A stretch of 64,000 bases of DNA, from the NCBI RefSeq assembly GCF_964199755.1, contig NC_133917.1, positions 3,894,043 to 3,958,042 of the forward strand, given 5' to 3'. Shown here piece by piece: positions 25,666 through 37,517 of the stretch (position 1 is the stretch's first letter; each line of letters opens with the position of its first letter). Below the pieces are notes generated by a model. It was not told where the DNA came from. It ran no database searches and saw only the letters and a list, made by a program, of their open reading frames with translations. Both the position numbers and the translations under genes were made by a program. The stretch is from Larus michahellis. Taxonomy: Eukaryota; Chordata; Aves; Charadriiformes; Laridae.

Positions 25666-26229
25666 CTCTCCTTCCTCTTCTTCCTTCCTTCTCCTTCCTC
25701 TCCTTCCTTCCTTCTCCTTCGTCTTCTTCCTTCCTTCTCCTTCTTCCTCCTCCTTCCTTCCTTCTCCTTCCTCCTCCTTCCTCTCCTTCCTTCCTTCTCC
25801 TTCCTCCCCTTCCTTCCTTCTCCTTCCTCTTCTTCCTCCCTTCTCCTTCCTCCTCCTTCCTCTCCTTCTTTCCTTCTCCTTCCTCTCCTTCCTTCCTTCT
25901 CCTTCCTTCCTTCTCCTTCCTTCTCCTCCCTCTCCTTCCTTCCTCCTCCTTCCTCCTCCTTCCTCTCCTTTCCTTCTCCTTCCTCCTCCTTCCTCTCCTT
26001 CCTTCCTCCTCCTTCCTCTCCTTTCCTTCTCCTTCCTCCTCCTCCCTCTCCTTCTTTCCTCCTCCTTCCTCTCCTTCTTTCCTTCTCCTTCCTCTCCTTT
26101 CCTTCTCCTTCCTCTCCTTCCTTCCTCCTCCTTCCTTCCTTCCTTCTCCTTCCTCCTCCTCCCTCTCCTTCTTTCCTCCTCCTTCCTCTCCTTCCTTCCT
26201 TCTCCTTCCTCCTCCTTCCTCTCCTTCCT
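25666..26229. repeat. polypyrimidine tract (CCTTCCTTCTCCTT-like), polypurine in the ATF7 pre-mRNA
   Basis: Only C and T occur from 25666 to 26229, except for one G at 25721. The uninterrupted run 25722-26229 is 508 nt. It is built from shuffled CTTCC, TTCTCC and CTCCTCCTT blocks, not one fixed unit. The transcribed strand makes it a GGAAGGA/GGAGGAA purine tract. The lysine/glutamate/arginine-rich ORFs in all frames are products of this composition. Confidence 0.95.
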
Positions 26230-26295
26230 GCTGCCCAAATGGCACCGAACAGCCCCAATAACCGGCGACAGGTAGCCAGGATATGCCCATGTTGA

Positions 26296-26385
26296 TATCA
26301 ATATATACATATATACATACGGGACTTTATATAGGGATATATCCTGGTGTGCGCTCTCGAGATAGATAGACATATATGTATTTAT
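26296..26385. repeat. TA-rich microsatellite
   Basis: The tract holds imperfect ATATATACATATATACATA, TATATAGGGATATATCC and GATAGATAGACATATATG blocks, about 70 bp to the right of the polypyrimidine tract. Confidence 0.75.
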
Positions 26386-28769
26386 AGCTGCTGAGTCTGC
26401 AGGCCGACCCTGGAAAAGCAGATGGCTTTCCCTGGAAATCGGGCTGGACGCCCTGCAGCGCTGCTCAGCGCCTTCCTCCGGAACCAGGGAGGTTAAACCG
26501 AGTTTTAAGCGGCTCCGAAAAACCCAGTGCCGCCGCCTCCCAGCTCTCAGCCCCCCGTCTCGCTGGCTGGGGGGGGCTCCCCTTGCACCGGAGACTGGGA
26601 ACTCCCCGAAATCCCCGTCCCCAGCTCAGCGCCGGGTGCGTTTCTGAGGTGATTTGTGACGGGGCTGAAGAACCCTCTGGGACACGAAGTGCTGCAGAAG
26701 GGCGATTCGAGCCATTCCTGGCTCTTCTATTGCCACATGAAATAGGTTTACTGGTTGCGTGCCGCCTCATCTACTCCATTTTTACGCCAAAATGAATGAG
26801 TTATGCTAATGAAGCGATTGCAGAGTGGGCCCGAGACGGCGGCGGCGGCCGACGAGCCAACGCTTTGCGGCACGGCTCATCCTCCCATCGCGTTTTCTTC
26901 AACGGGACCTGCATTAAAAGGCGGCTGCTGCATATTTTAAGGCGTTATTAGCTATTCTGCAGCCTCGGCACCAGCATCTCTCCAACGAGAGAGGGGGGAA
27001 AAGCATGCAGCTATTTCTGCAAATCCAGAGGTGCTACTTCTTCATTTTAATTGCTGCGGCAGCCGCTATGGCTAAGAAATCCTACCGAGGGCTTGCTCTC
27101 GCACGGGCACTCGCCGGGGCAGAGATGTCAAAGCTGTCGCCAAACCTCCCTGCGTCTCCCGAGCGAGAAGCCAAAGTCACAGCCCCGACGTTTCCGAGAA
27201 AATCCAAACTAGAAAAGAAGTAACGTGGGTTGAAGTCACTTCTCTCCTCTAGCAATTAAACCGATTTGGGCTAGCGAGCAGTTACCTCACATAAAAAATA
27301 AAAACCCTACAGATACATTTCATCAACCAGATCTGGGAGGTTTCCAGCGGAAGATGCGGCAGAGCCTCATGGAGCATCTCCACTGCGGCTCCCGGAGACC
27401 TTTGGCCAGTCAAATGCTAGCGCTGCAACGCACAGTACACACGGGAGGAGGACACTGCGACAGCCGAAAATACACATAATTACAGTTTCCAGATGAATTT
27501 TCCTTTAATGCCTGCCCTTTAAGACAGCCCCCTCGCACACCCGGCCTGTCACACGTGGCCGCGGGAGGGAGAGCGTCTCCTGCGGCTCCCGCGAGGACGG
27601 GGAGGGAGGACGAGCAGCACCGCGTGCCTGCAGCAGCGCAGAGTTCCACCTACAAATACTCCCCATTCCCAGGTTACGCTGCCTAGTGTCGTCTTCTAAA
27701 GACTTTTTTTTTTTAAAAAAAAAAAATTCCATTATACAAAATATCTCACCCCAACAGATGGAGGTCGAGATCTTGGGGGGGGTGGGGGGGTGTCTCTGCA
27801 TCCCACTATCAGCATCCCTGATAGCACAGGCTGCCCCGGAAGGTATGTGAGCCAGAATTCACCCGCAGAAGGGCGGCAGTGAGGGAGAAACGCCGCCGGA
27901 GAAGGGAGAGGACACCGCGCCGTACCTTGGTCTCCCACCGCTGGTTCCACTTCCAAGCCAGTGTGGGAACCGGGCGTCGTGACAGCCCCCCTATCCCCGG
28001 CGCCGCAGCAACCGCCCCCCGGGGTTATTTCTGATGGGCAGCGTTCCACAAGGGAAGAAAGGCAGGAAAATAAGAGGAATTGGGAAGTGGAAGAACGTAG
28101 GGGGTGCGGGACGAAAACCAAACCCCGCGCTGGGTGGGGGGCGAGCGGGGCGCAGCACCGTGGCACGAGGCCGTCGCTAATAAAAAGGGCAGCGGGGAGG
28201 AGGGCTGCGGTCCGGAGCCGCGACGGTGAGCGCATCCCTTGGGAAGTGGGGGGCAAAAACCCATGAAAAGCCCCGGCAAAAGATGAGCCTTCAGTTCTCC
28301 CTGCCCTTTTCCCTCCCAGCCCCTCGGCAGCACCAGGGGCTTCCAGCTCCACCACGGCCCGAGCGGCTGCTGGGTGGCTTCCCAACGCGCCCCGAAAGGC
28401 CACCAGCACCTTCCGAGCAGCCCGACGCTTGAAGCACGGCTCCTAATTAATCCCTAATCAGCCAGAGGGGATGCAAACGTGTTTTCCCTGCAAAGAACGA
28501 ACCACCGGCGGCGTTTCGCGTTATTAAAAGTTGTGTCTTTAGGCGGTGGTTTCTTCCCGGAGCCGCAGGATTTGCGCCGAGGTCCAGGCAGGCCGCGGGC
28601 ATTCAGGTTTTTATTTAGAAAAGGGGAATTTGGAAAACTGTCCGGAGCCATTTCCATCTGACAGACAAGTGTCTGCGGCGGTCGGGCTGCGCACAGGCGC
28701 ACGTGCTTCAAATGCAAAGCGGAGCTGGCATTCTCCGACCTGGCAATGAATCCCCAGCCCTCGGAATGA

Positions 28770-29300
28770 TAAAAGATTTTTAACTTACAGGAAACGCCGC
28801 TATTAAATAATATTTAAGTCTTAATTATATTTTAAACCAGCCATTTTCGGAAAAAAAAAAAAAAAGGAAAAAAAAAAAAAGAAGTTCTATTATAGTGCTT
28901 TTGTAGTTAAAGGTCTGTCAACATTTCCATTTTAAACCTTCATTTCTAGGGGGTTTATAATTTGGTCATAAAAATTCATTCTAGACTGGAACTTGGCATA
29001 CAGGGGCTCAGCCTAGGAGCAATATTTTTTATTATCCAATTTGGTTTAAATTGGTTTGGCCGTTTTTAAGTTATAGGAGTGTAAAAAATAAACGTTTACT
29101 GGTTTCAGATGCCTTCTCTCAAGCTTATTATTATTCAAAATTAGCTTCCTCCTCCCCACCTCCAAAAATACCTTCAGCCAGAGGTGGGAGATATCATTTC
29201 ACTCCGCTGACAATACATGAGTTACAATCCAAATTAATTCCCTTCTTTTGATGCTAACAACCTCAAGAGTTACTATAACCACGCACCACTTTTACGCGGA
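28770..29300. other. AT-rich non-coding island, candidate conserved element
   Basis: About 530 bp of AT-rich, CpG-poor sequence sits in a GC-rich intron, interrupted by a poly-A run near 28853-28880. It shows no repeat family I recognise and no plausible exon. The composition resembles conserved non-coding DNA in bird introns, but this is inference. Confidence 0.4.
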
Positions 29301-29914
29301 CCCATTACATACTGGAAACGCTCGGAGATTTGCGTAGCATCTGCCATTTTGCGCTCGACGTACAGGTACTGCAGCTGTAAAAGGCCTTAATTTGAAATCA
29401 ATAATTAAACTCTGGAAACCTGCATTCCTGGAAAAGAACAGAAGACCTTTAACCAAGATGTTTCTCGGTAGAATTTTATTTCAGCTGTGGCAGCTTCAAA
29501 TAAAAAAGCTGCAGATGTGAAGCGAGCAGGCGTATACAGCCAGGAATTCCTCGCCGCACAGCTTCAGACGTTTCCTCCAATTTAAAAAACCAGAAAAGAA
29601 ACTCTAGTTTATGGCTCAGCTCTTCAAATCACTGGGGTGCAGTAGGGACACAACGGAGACGTGACTTTGCATGCTAACTACAGGCGAGGGGTAGCTGTGC
29701 CCAAGCAGAACAAAAAAAAAAAAAAGAAAAGAAAAAAAAAAAGCTCGCGCGGAGAAGGATTTTTATTCTCGCTCCGTCATTAACATCCACGATTTTTCAT
29801 TTTAATATTTGGCTGGTCGAGGGGGGCGGCAGCCGCAGCTCGACCCCAACAGGGAGCGACTCTTTGGGGCACGATGGGGAAGGATTTGTGCCCGGGGGCC
29901 ACCTGCAAGGGCTG

Positions 29915-30597
29915 GTTCCCCTCCCCTGGACCCACCCCGGGGGGACGGGAACCGCTTCCCACTCCCCAGGTTCTGTCCCGGGGGGATGGGAACCGCTTCT
30001 CATTCCTGAGTTCCATCCCAGCGGGGAAGAAAACCGCTTCCCCCTTCCCGGATTCTATCCCGGAGGGAGGGGAACCGCTTCCCTCTCCTCGGGTTCCATC
30101 CCAAGGGGGCAGGAACCACTTCCCATTCCTGAGTTCCATCCCAGGGGGGGATGGGAACTGCTTCCCATTCCTGAGTTCCACCCCAGGGGGGCAGGAACCA
30201 CTTCCCATTCCTGAGTTCCATGCTGGGGGGGACGGACACAGCTTCCCCCTCCCCTGGATCCATCACGGGGGTACGGAAACTGCTTCCCATTCCCGGGTTC
30301 CATGCTGGGGGGGACGGAAACAGCTTCCCCCTCCCCTGGATCCATCATGGGGGTACAGAAACTGCTTCCCATTCCCGGGTTCCATACCAAGGGGATGGGA
30401 ACCACTTCCCACTCCCCGGGTTCCATCCCGGGGAGATGGGAACCGCTTCCCCCTCCCCTGGACCCATCCTGGGGGGGACGGGAACCACTTCCCATTCCTG
30501 AGTTCCATCCCCCCGGATCCCTCCCAGAGGGATGGGAAATGCTTCCCATTCCTGAGTTCCATCCCGGGGGGGGAGGGGAACCGCCTCCCCCGGTGAC
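29915..30597. repeat. 41-bp minisatellite, about 16-17 copies
   Basis: The unit runs GTTCCATCCC, a variable G run, ATGGGAACCGCTTCCCATTC and CTGA, averaging 41 bp. Variant units alternate in pairs between about 30218 and 30390 (GTTCCATGCTGG followed by GATCCATCA), forming a roughly 82-bp higher-order repeat. The period is not a multiple of three, so ORFs on both strands rotate through frames and are not genes. Confidence 0.93.
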
Positions 30598-31789
30598 ACC
30601 TGGCATCCAGCCCCACGGCATCATGGTGTCCCAGGTCACCTGGGGGCCCTGGAGCTGAGACCCGATGTCGATCGTGCCATGTAACGCCGCATGGGGCTGT
30701 GGCGAGCCCTGCTCTTGGCTCGCCGCTCTCACCAGTCCGGCGCTGGTGACTGGCGTTATCCGCCCTGCTCCGCAGACGCCATCCTCCTGATTAATAAAGC
30801 TCAGATTTCCAAAGATAATCCAGCTCCTACCTCATTAAAGGAGTGGGCGTCAGGAGCCGCATTCATTAGGAAAATCGCCCTGTGCCTGCGCCCAAGTCCA
30901 GCCCCACTCAGTTCCCGCGCCAGGACAGTAACAGTTTCTACTGGAGGACGGGGCGTCACAACTCTGCTTAACGCGCACTGAAATCCCTGCTTGCTCGAAG
31001 GGCAGGTAGGCAACTGGGCTGAAGTTTCTCAAAGACTGGATTTTAACTCTCCGCGTTTCTCCTGCGGTTTCTCTGCCTTCCCTTCCCAAGCTCCAGGAGC
31101 GCGATCTCAAGCGGCGGACCCCACGGAGGCTGTTAAATCAAGACACAGCTATTTCTTTCCGTACGTGCTCACGTTCAAACCCAAGCCATTGGTGTCCTGC
31201 GCCGGGGCTGGCAGCCAATTCCAGCAGGGCTGAGGCATTCCTTTGGCTTTTCTCCTGGGAGTAAAGGTGACTCCTGACAGCATCGAGATGGGGAATGTTT
31301 TCCTACCTTTTGCTTTACGCCGTAACTGGAAGGAGAGAAGGGCACAAGGCAAACCTTTGAAGTTCCAGCAGCAGGAGGATGCTTTGCCATAAAGCCAAGG
31401 GGCATTGGGCACTTGCTTCCCCGGGCCTCTGGGCCGCTCCACGCACCTACCCACTCGCTTCGCTGTTATCCCACCTCTTTTAATCCCAATAGCGCGTCTC
31501 CAACCATCTGCTGCCACCGAGGACATGCAGCCGCTGCCAGACCCGCAGAGACAGCGACAAGTCTCACTCCTCGTCCCGGTGAAGCCGGTCCCTACCTGAA
31601 ACTGGGATGAAGATACGCCGGGACAAATCGTAGCTCCGGCTGCCAGTAAGTCCACGGCTGGAAATCCCACGGCAAACCTCGGAGCGGCCAAGGCACGTCC
31701 TGGACCTTTGGAAGTTTGAAGCGTGACAAGGAGAGCTGGCCGCTTCTTGGAAAGAGAAGAGGGCCATTTTTTCCTCTCTACACCGGGAC

Positions 31790-32270
31790 GCTCATAAAAA
31801 GGCATAATCTATATTCGTTTGGATTACACAAGCTACAAAACACACCTTAGCTTCAGTTCCACATTTAACCAATCGCAGAAGCCATTTGTTGCCTCGTATA
31901 TTACAAAGCAATAGAGATTTAAGGGATAATGGTCATGGCGGCAGAGTATACAAAGCAATAAACTGCTTTTGAGGTTGGTTAAATGCCAAGTGATGCTGAG
32001 GCCTCAATGCCATAAACATTATTTCTATTATATGACAAGATAAGAGGATACAATAAACCACAAAGAAGAAAAATCATTTTCTGGCCTCGTGAAAGTTCTG
32101 GGCTTCGCGTTTCTCGGACACTGCACGAGCATCACCTCAGTGGCAACGGGTTTAAGGGGAATAAATTGTTAAATTAAGGGTGGGTTTAAAAAGCAAACGA
32201 TTGTTTGAGGAAATGGCCTGTATAACCGTGGCGCTGGAATTAGGGCCTGAGCGATGATTTGTGTCACTCC
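31790..32270. other. AT-rich non-coding island, candidate conserved element
   Basis: About 480 bp of low-GC, low-CpG sequence without repeats. It contains TTTAACCAATCGCAG, ACAAAGCAATAAACTG and TTAAATGCCAAGTGATGC. It is not coding on either strand. It looks like constrained intronic DNA, which alignment would test. Confidence 0.4.
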
Positions 32271-32706
32271 TAGAAAGTGAAGCGGCGCGGAGTGGGGAGG
32301 CAGGGGCTAGGGGAAGTCTTGCTCCCAGTAGAATATATTCAATGTTACGGCCCCTCCATTAGTTTGGGCAACAGGAGTGGACAAAACAGTTTTATTAATA
32401 AAGATGTTCTTCCGTTATGACACTTCATAAAGCCTCAAGCATCCGGCGCTCCCGGAGCCTTCAGGAGAGGAGCAGAAGAGGCACGACTTGGAGAAGAGCA
32501 TCTATCCACCAACCGACCTGTGTCTCTCGCCTGCCCACATCAGCCGTCAGGGTGATTTAACCCAAGAAGGGTTTAATGTTAAATGGGTTTAATGTTAAAC
32601 CTGAGAATGGTTGAACAAAGTTTTACAAGGGAGGATACAGAGCCAGAGATCGAGCGACTGCCCTCTGCCACCACTGGCTCTTGGTAATGGAGCAGAGCCA
32701 GCACAT

Positions 32707-33080
32707 GGAATCACGGAATGTTTTGGGTTGGAAGGGACCTTAAAGCCCACCCAGTGCCACCCCCTGCCCTGGGCAGGGACACCCCCCACCAGCCCAGGTT
32801 GCTCCAAGCCCCGTCCAACCTGGCCTTGAACCCCTCCAGGGATGGGGCAGCCACAGCTTCTCTGGGCAACCTGGGCCAGGGGCTCACCCCCCTCACAGCC
32901 AAGAATTTCTGCCTCACATCTCACCGAAATCTCCCTCTTTCAGTGTAAAACCCTTCCCCCTCGTCCCATGGCTCCCTTCCCTGCTCCAGAGTCCCTCCCC
33001 AGCTTTCCCGGAGCCCCTTTAGGGACCGGCAAGGGCTGGAAGGTCTCCCCGGAGCCTTCTCTTCTCCAGGCTGAAGATCT
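32707..33080 (-). mobile_element. CR1 LINE 3' fragment, about 370 bp
   Basis: The plus strand starts with GAATCACGGAATGTTTTGGG (the CR1 3' end in reverse) and runs through CTTCTCTGGGCAACCTGGGC and CCTCACAGCCAAGAATTTCT to CTTCTCCAGGCTGAAGA. It has the same orientation as ATF7. The core is almost identical to the copies at 3.5-3.8 and 44.5-45.0 kb, so they belong to one young subfamily. Confidence 0.93.
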
Positions 33081-35439
33081 GACGCCCCTGCCTTCCTTCC
33101 AGACCTTTGCTCCACATGCCTTAGACAGGACGGCCAAAGTTTTAATTACCTTGTGTTAATGAGTCAGAGCTGCCTCATTATGCAGACTTAGTTAATACCT
33201 TTCAACTTTAATGGCAACGCTGAAGTTTACAGCTAACACTCGGTTGCGCTAAAGCTGCCTTTCATCACTCGGGATGTTTTAAATGGGATTAGAAGATTTT
33301 AATAATGATTAGCAGCTCGCACCACCCCCAGATGAGTTTCACTGAGCAGATTCAATGAAAGCCTGACTCGAGGCGCTGCTCTACATCTCCCGCAGCCGTT
33401 TGGAGGCAGGGACCTGCCTCCACCTCCCTCCTCATCCTCAGGCGGTGGCACGGGGGGCACGTCCCTGCTGGAGAACGGCTCTTCTCCCTCCGGGCCGAGA
33501 GGGAAGGGGGTCAGGGAAAAATGTGTCACCTGTCCCTTTCGAGAAGAAACCAGATCAATGACCTTGGGAAGAATCTTTTTTAAAAGCAAGTATATGCGGC
33601 GCATTTAGAAGGCAGCTGTGTCACAGCAGACTCGCTGTTGGGAAGCGATCGCGTACAGAATCCAAAAATAACAGCCATTAAAGACCTAGCAACCACAACA
33701 TGTTTACATACCCACTGCAAGCCCACTAGCTGTGGCGATACGGGGGGTACAGCAAGACCTGCTCATCTATTTTCGGCAGCCATTCCCTCTTCCCCCTCCT
33801 CACTTCCCTGAAAAGTTAGCTTCACGGCCTCTTTCTACATAGAAACAGTGAAGGAAAAAGGAGGAAAAACGGGCATACGGCATAAAAGACGGGGCTGGTA
33901 CCAGCTATAGAGGGAAAGAAGCAGCTAACGGTTCAAAGAAATCACACCAGGAAGGAAAATAATCTTCTTTTCCTTTAAACTGAATGGGAAAAATCACCCC
34001 TGGCTTCGCGGTGATTGTCTCCAGTCTCCGCTCAAATGCGCTGGGCTCTGCTCTCCCCTCTCCTCTCCTCCTCCCGTGACCTCCCGAGCTGCTGCACGGC
34101 CCCGCGCAGCGATTGCAAGAGGCAGATCACTAATTTTAGCGAGCGGAAAAGGAACTGGGCGATTCATCCCCGTGCCCGCTGCCCCAGCTGATAGCGAAAC
34201 CCAGTTTGCTCAGTTTACCCCATTTAGCCCACCCCGATTTACTCGGGGCCAAAGCAGCCCGTTCCCGTGGGAGCAGCCCACCAAAACCCCCTCGAACAGG
34301 GGAATACCCAGAAGAGCAGGAATCTGCAAGCCTAAAAACACGCCAACGGATTGGGAACGGGATCAAAGGTTTAGAAATGAGAGAACGCGACGGAGATGCT
34401 GGAGCCACGGCAGCGAAAGGACACAGCGAGTCAGGCACTATCCCAAAAACGTTGACCCCAATAACCGACACACTCCCATTCAAATGGCTTTTTTCCTAAG
34501 CAAAATGTACCCAAAGGTCTTAAAGAATCGGGGGGGGGGGAAGAAAAAAGAAAAAGGCTGAATCCTGCAAGGAAGTCTCCCTCTGCAGCGCCAGCCCCAG
34601 CCTGCCTTGGGTTTCTGCTGGGAAGAAGCTTCCTGTCCTGTACGGAACAACGCAGCGCCGCTTGGGCGTGCTTTTTTGTGCCTGGGTGAGAAATAAATCG
34701 GATTATCTTCCAGAAAGCTCCAAACTCTGGATCGTACAGACTCTGCCGGGAGCCGTAGGCACTCAGCGCCCCCGGGAAGGTCAGGATGTTTCTGCAGCAG
34801 GTGACACGGAGCTGACTGCCCCTTTTTGTCCCCCGCCTTTGAAGCCAAGGGTCTCGATCTTTAGGAACGAGCCGAGATAGGTGCAGCCCGCTCTGACCCC
34901 TATTAAGGCTTCCCTTTAACAGGAGTCCACGCGAAGAAGCCACTTCTGATGGGATGATCCACGGCGGCTCGTCGAGGGTCAGGGTTTAGTGCCAAAAGGC
35001 AGCGCACGCCGTTGGGGAAACAATGCAGAGGTCGAGCCCCGCAGACAGCTGCTGCCCACCATCAGCCCTCCCCAGCTTCAAATTCGGGTTTATTTTTAAT
35101 ATTCGAAGCTAGCAGTTGCGCTGCCTCGTCCAGCTCATCGCAACGATCCCACATTTTACTCCACTCGGCCCGGAAAAAGCAGCTCACCGAACACCAATTT
35201 TTAGCTGACGATCCTTCTACAACGGTCGGTGGGGCCCTCGGGTACCAGCGCGCTCCTGCCGCGGTGCTGCTGGGGAGCAGCGCTGGGAAAGGCTCTTAAA
35301 AACCTTCAGCGTGAAGCTGATGTACAGAATAGAGGACAAAAAAACCCCCACGCACCGGGACTTACTTACAGGGAGAGGCTGGGGGGCTCCGCGTGTTTAG
35401 TGAGTCCGAAGGACTGTTACGGGGTGACTTGATCGGTCA

Positions 35440-36060
35440 GTGAACGCCTACAGACATCAGAAATTTGACAGGAAGAATCTTCTGTCTAACAAACAAAAAT
35501 TAACAAGATCCACAGCCTGGAAGCTGCAGCTGAACAGGTTTAGACTGGAAATAAGGCATAATTTTTCCTTACCGGCGAGAGCAATTAACTATTAGAACAA
35601 CTTAACCAAGGGCTGTGGTGAATTTTCCATCGCTGTGGAAATATTTTAAGTCAAGCTCGGATCATCATTATTTAATACATGCTCTGGTTTGAACAGGTAT
35701 TGAAGGACGTTCTAGGAAACTGTGCACGAGGTCAGGTTAGATCACAATGAATCATACCGGTATGAATTACCCGGATTCTAACATTTCAATATTAACATGA
35801 AGAATTGTCAGAATTACCCATAAGCAGCAGTCTGGAACAGCGAAAGGAGGAAGCAACCACCTTTATATGTCATTTGTGGGAGATTGTGGGAGATTAAATT
35901 TAAATACATTGTTGTTTGCCTTAATTGCTTGTTTGAATCCGATTTTAAGGTTGTATGATTGAAGTCCTCACATCATTAAGTGCTCAAATACAGCTAATAC
36001 ATTTTATAAATGACTTGCACAATTTCACAGGCAAAGAAGTTCAAGATAAAAAGCAGCCTA
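35440..36060. other. AT-rich non-coding island, candidate conserved element
   Basis: About 620 bp of AT-rich sequence includes a 14-bp palindrome TCATACCGGTATGA (35752-35765) and a direct doublet TGTGGGAGAT (near 35875 and 35885). It has no recognisable repeat and no exon. Confidence 0.4.
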
Positions 36061-37448
36061 CAAAAAAGAAAGGGGGGGAAAAAAAAAAAAAAAAAAGAGG
36101 AAGATCACCTGCAAGTGGATAGAAAATGCTTTGGATGAGACTAGTGCCAGAATGACCAAAAAGCTGAGAAGCCCGAACTGGGAATTTTTTTTAAAGAGCC
36201 CCAGTCTCCAAGAGTCACCAGATGTGATTTTTTTGACCCATTTCTACCCTATGAAAACGAACGCGTCACAGAATTCACAGGCAGCCTCAAAGGACGTGCC
36301 CTGGGGATGCAGAATTATCTTTAATTTCAACCGAGAGACCCACAAAAGGCATTAAGATATTAAACACACTGAAGAATTGGGCGGGGTGGGACGGGGGGAG
36401 TACCCTGGGACCGGTTAGAGCTCCCAAACGCGTCACAGCCATAATAGTTTGGCAACCCGACATCCAAGAGTCGCAGCCAGGAAAACCAAGTGCGTGAACA
36501 TCACTTAATATCTAATTAAAAGCCACAATTCCCCCACCTTCCCCTGCAAAAAGCATCTCAGCGTTTTGAGGCTCGAACACTTCAAAACAGACAAACCCGA
36601 TTCTCCCTGGACTCCGCTGTGAGCCCGCAGGAGCCCCGCTCTCTAATAGCTCCCATTAAACCAGCCCCAGCATTAATTGCACGATCCCCCTGTTCCTCCC
36701 GTTAATACGGTGCATGAGCCGCCGAGACCCTGAGCTCAGGCTTTGGGAAAGCCAAAGCAAAAGGGGGCTGAAGAAAAAAAAATAAATAAATAAATAAAAA
36801 TGGAAAGGTGCGTTTCCCAGGGAGGCGAGGCGACGAGAAAGGTCGTACGGCTGAAAAAGGGGCTGTGACTCACTCCAAGCAATAATCACTTGCCCTAGGA
36901 AAGCGGGTAGAAGTTTTGCAAGGCCGTAGACAACTCCAGCGTGCCGTCTGCGGCGGAAAAATTCACAACGGGTCTTTTTTCTTTTCCTTCCCCCCGCCCC
37001 CCACCCCTCTCACAAGCCCCAAAATAGACTACGGCAGTTTGGGGTTCGCATAACACAAACCATCAACTGTCACATTCCCAGCTGCTTTACGGAACACGCT
37101 ATAGCAGCTCGCTCATCCCGGCAGAGAGCGAATCTCCGTCCTTTGGTTCAACAGCCTTGGAAGAAGATGAGCAACGTTATCGGCAAACATTAACAGGAGA
37201 TCAGCATGTTTTCTGTGGGCTCACGGAAAACACCAGCGGAATAACAATCCGCCACAAAGCAAGGCAGATTTCATTACTTTGGAGTGCCTGCACTTGCTCA
37301 TAACCTGGATTTACACACTGCAAATCCTCTGATCTGATTACCTCCAGTGATCACGTAAAACACCGGCTTTAAACTCTTTGCCTCAGTGATAAAACAGCCA
37401 CTTTGATTCACAACGACACATTCACAATAAAGTATACTGTAAACGTAC

Positions 37449-37496
37449 CTGTCCGCAGCCGGGGGCATTGCACACAAACGGCCTGTCGTCTCCCAT
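37449..37496 (-). CDS. ATF7: ATF7 coding exon 2 with start codon (residues 1-16)
   Basis: The sequence ATGGGAGACGACAGGCCGTT encodes MGDDRPFVCNAPGCGQ and ends with donor CAG|GTACGT. Cys9 and Cys14 are the first pair of the C2H2 finger completed by exon 3. The start has a strong context (A at -3, G at +4) and equals the known ATF7 N terminus. The exon's untranslated part begins after the acceptor TTTCTCCCCAG (37520-37518), so the exon is 69 nt in all. Confidence 0.97.
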
Positions 37497-37517
37497 ATTT
37501 CATGCAGCTGAGCTAAG
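37497..37517 (-). other. ATF7: ATF7 exon 2 5' untranslated segment with overlapping upstream ATG
   Basis: Twenty-one nt lie between the acceptor and the main start. They contain an upstream ATG (37503-37501), seven bases before the main ATG and out of frame, in weak context (T at -3, A at +4). Its 27-codon frame overlaps the main ORF and stops with TAA inside exon 3. This could lower initiation at the main start by competition, though the stronger main context favours leaky scanning. Confidence 0.75.

Larger units (their letters stand above)
10229..37448 (-). other. ATF7: ATF7 intron 2 (27.2 kb)
   Basis: The donor GTACGT is at 37448-37443 and the acceptor ends at 10229. There is no recognisable gene on either strand. 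The left two thirds is GC-rich with many poly-A/poly-G runs and carries a CR1 tail (14.2 kb), a 73/147-bp tandem array (17.1-17.7 kb), the polypyrimidine tract (25.7-26.2 kb) and a minisatellite (29.9-30.6 kb). The right third alternates AT-rich islands with a CR1 copy (32.7 kb). Both exon-2-proximal introns are long, as usual for ATF2-family genes. Confidence 0.85.

Noticed and set aside
25249..26373. ORF of 374 codons on the minus strand and several plus-strand ORFs, very rich in Glu/Lys/Arg or Ser/Leu/Pro
   Set aside because: They are translations of the polypyrimidine/polypurine tract; all frames are open because of base composition.
27715..27727. A-run preceded by T-run as a small hairpin RNA
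   Set aside because: Simple homopolymer pairing; nothing suggests a precursor microRNA.
29874..30732. Repeat-protein-like ORFs on both strands
   Set aside because: Frame-rotating translation of a 41-bp minisatellite.
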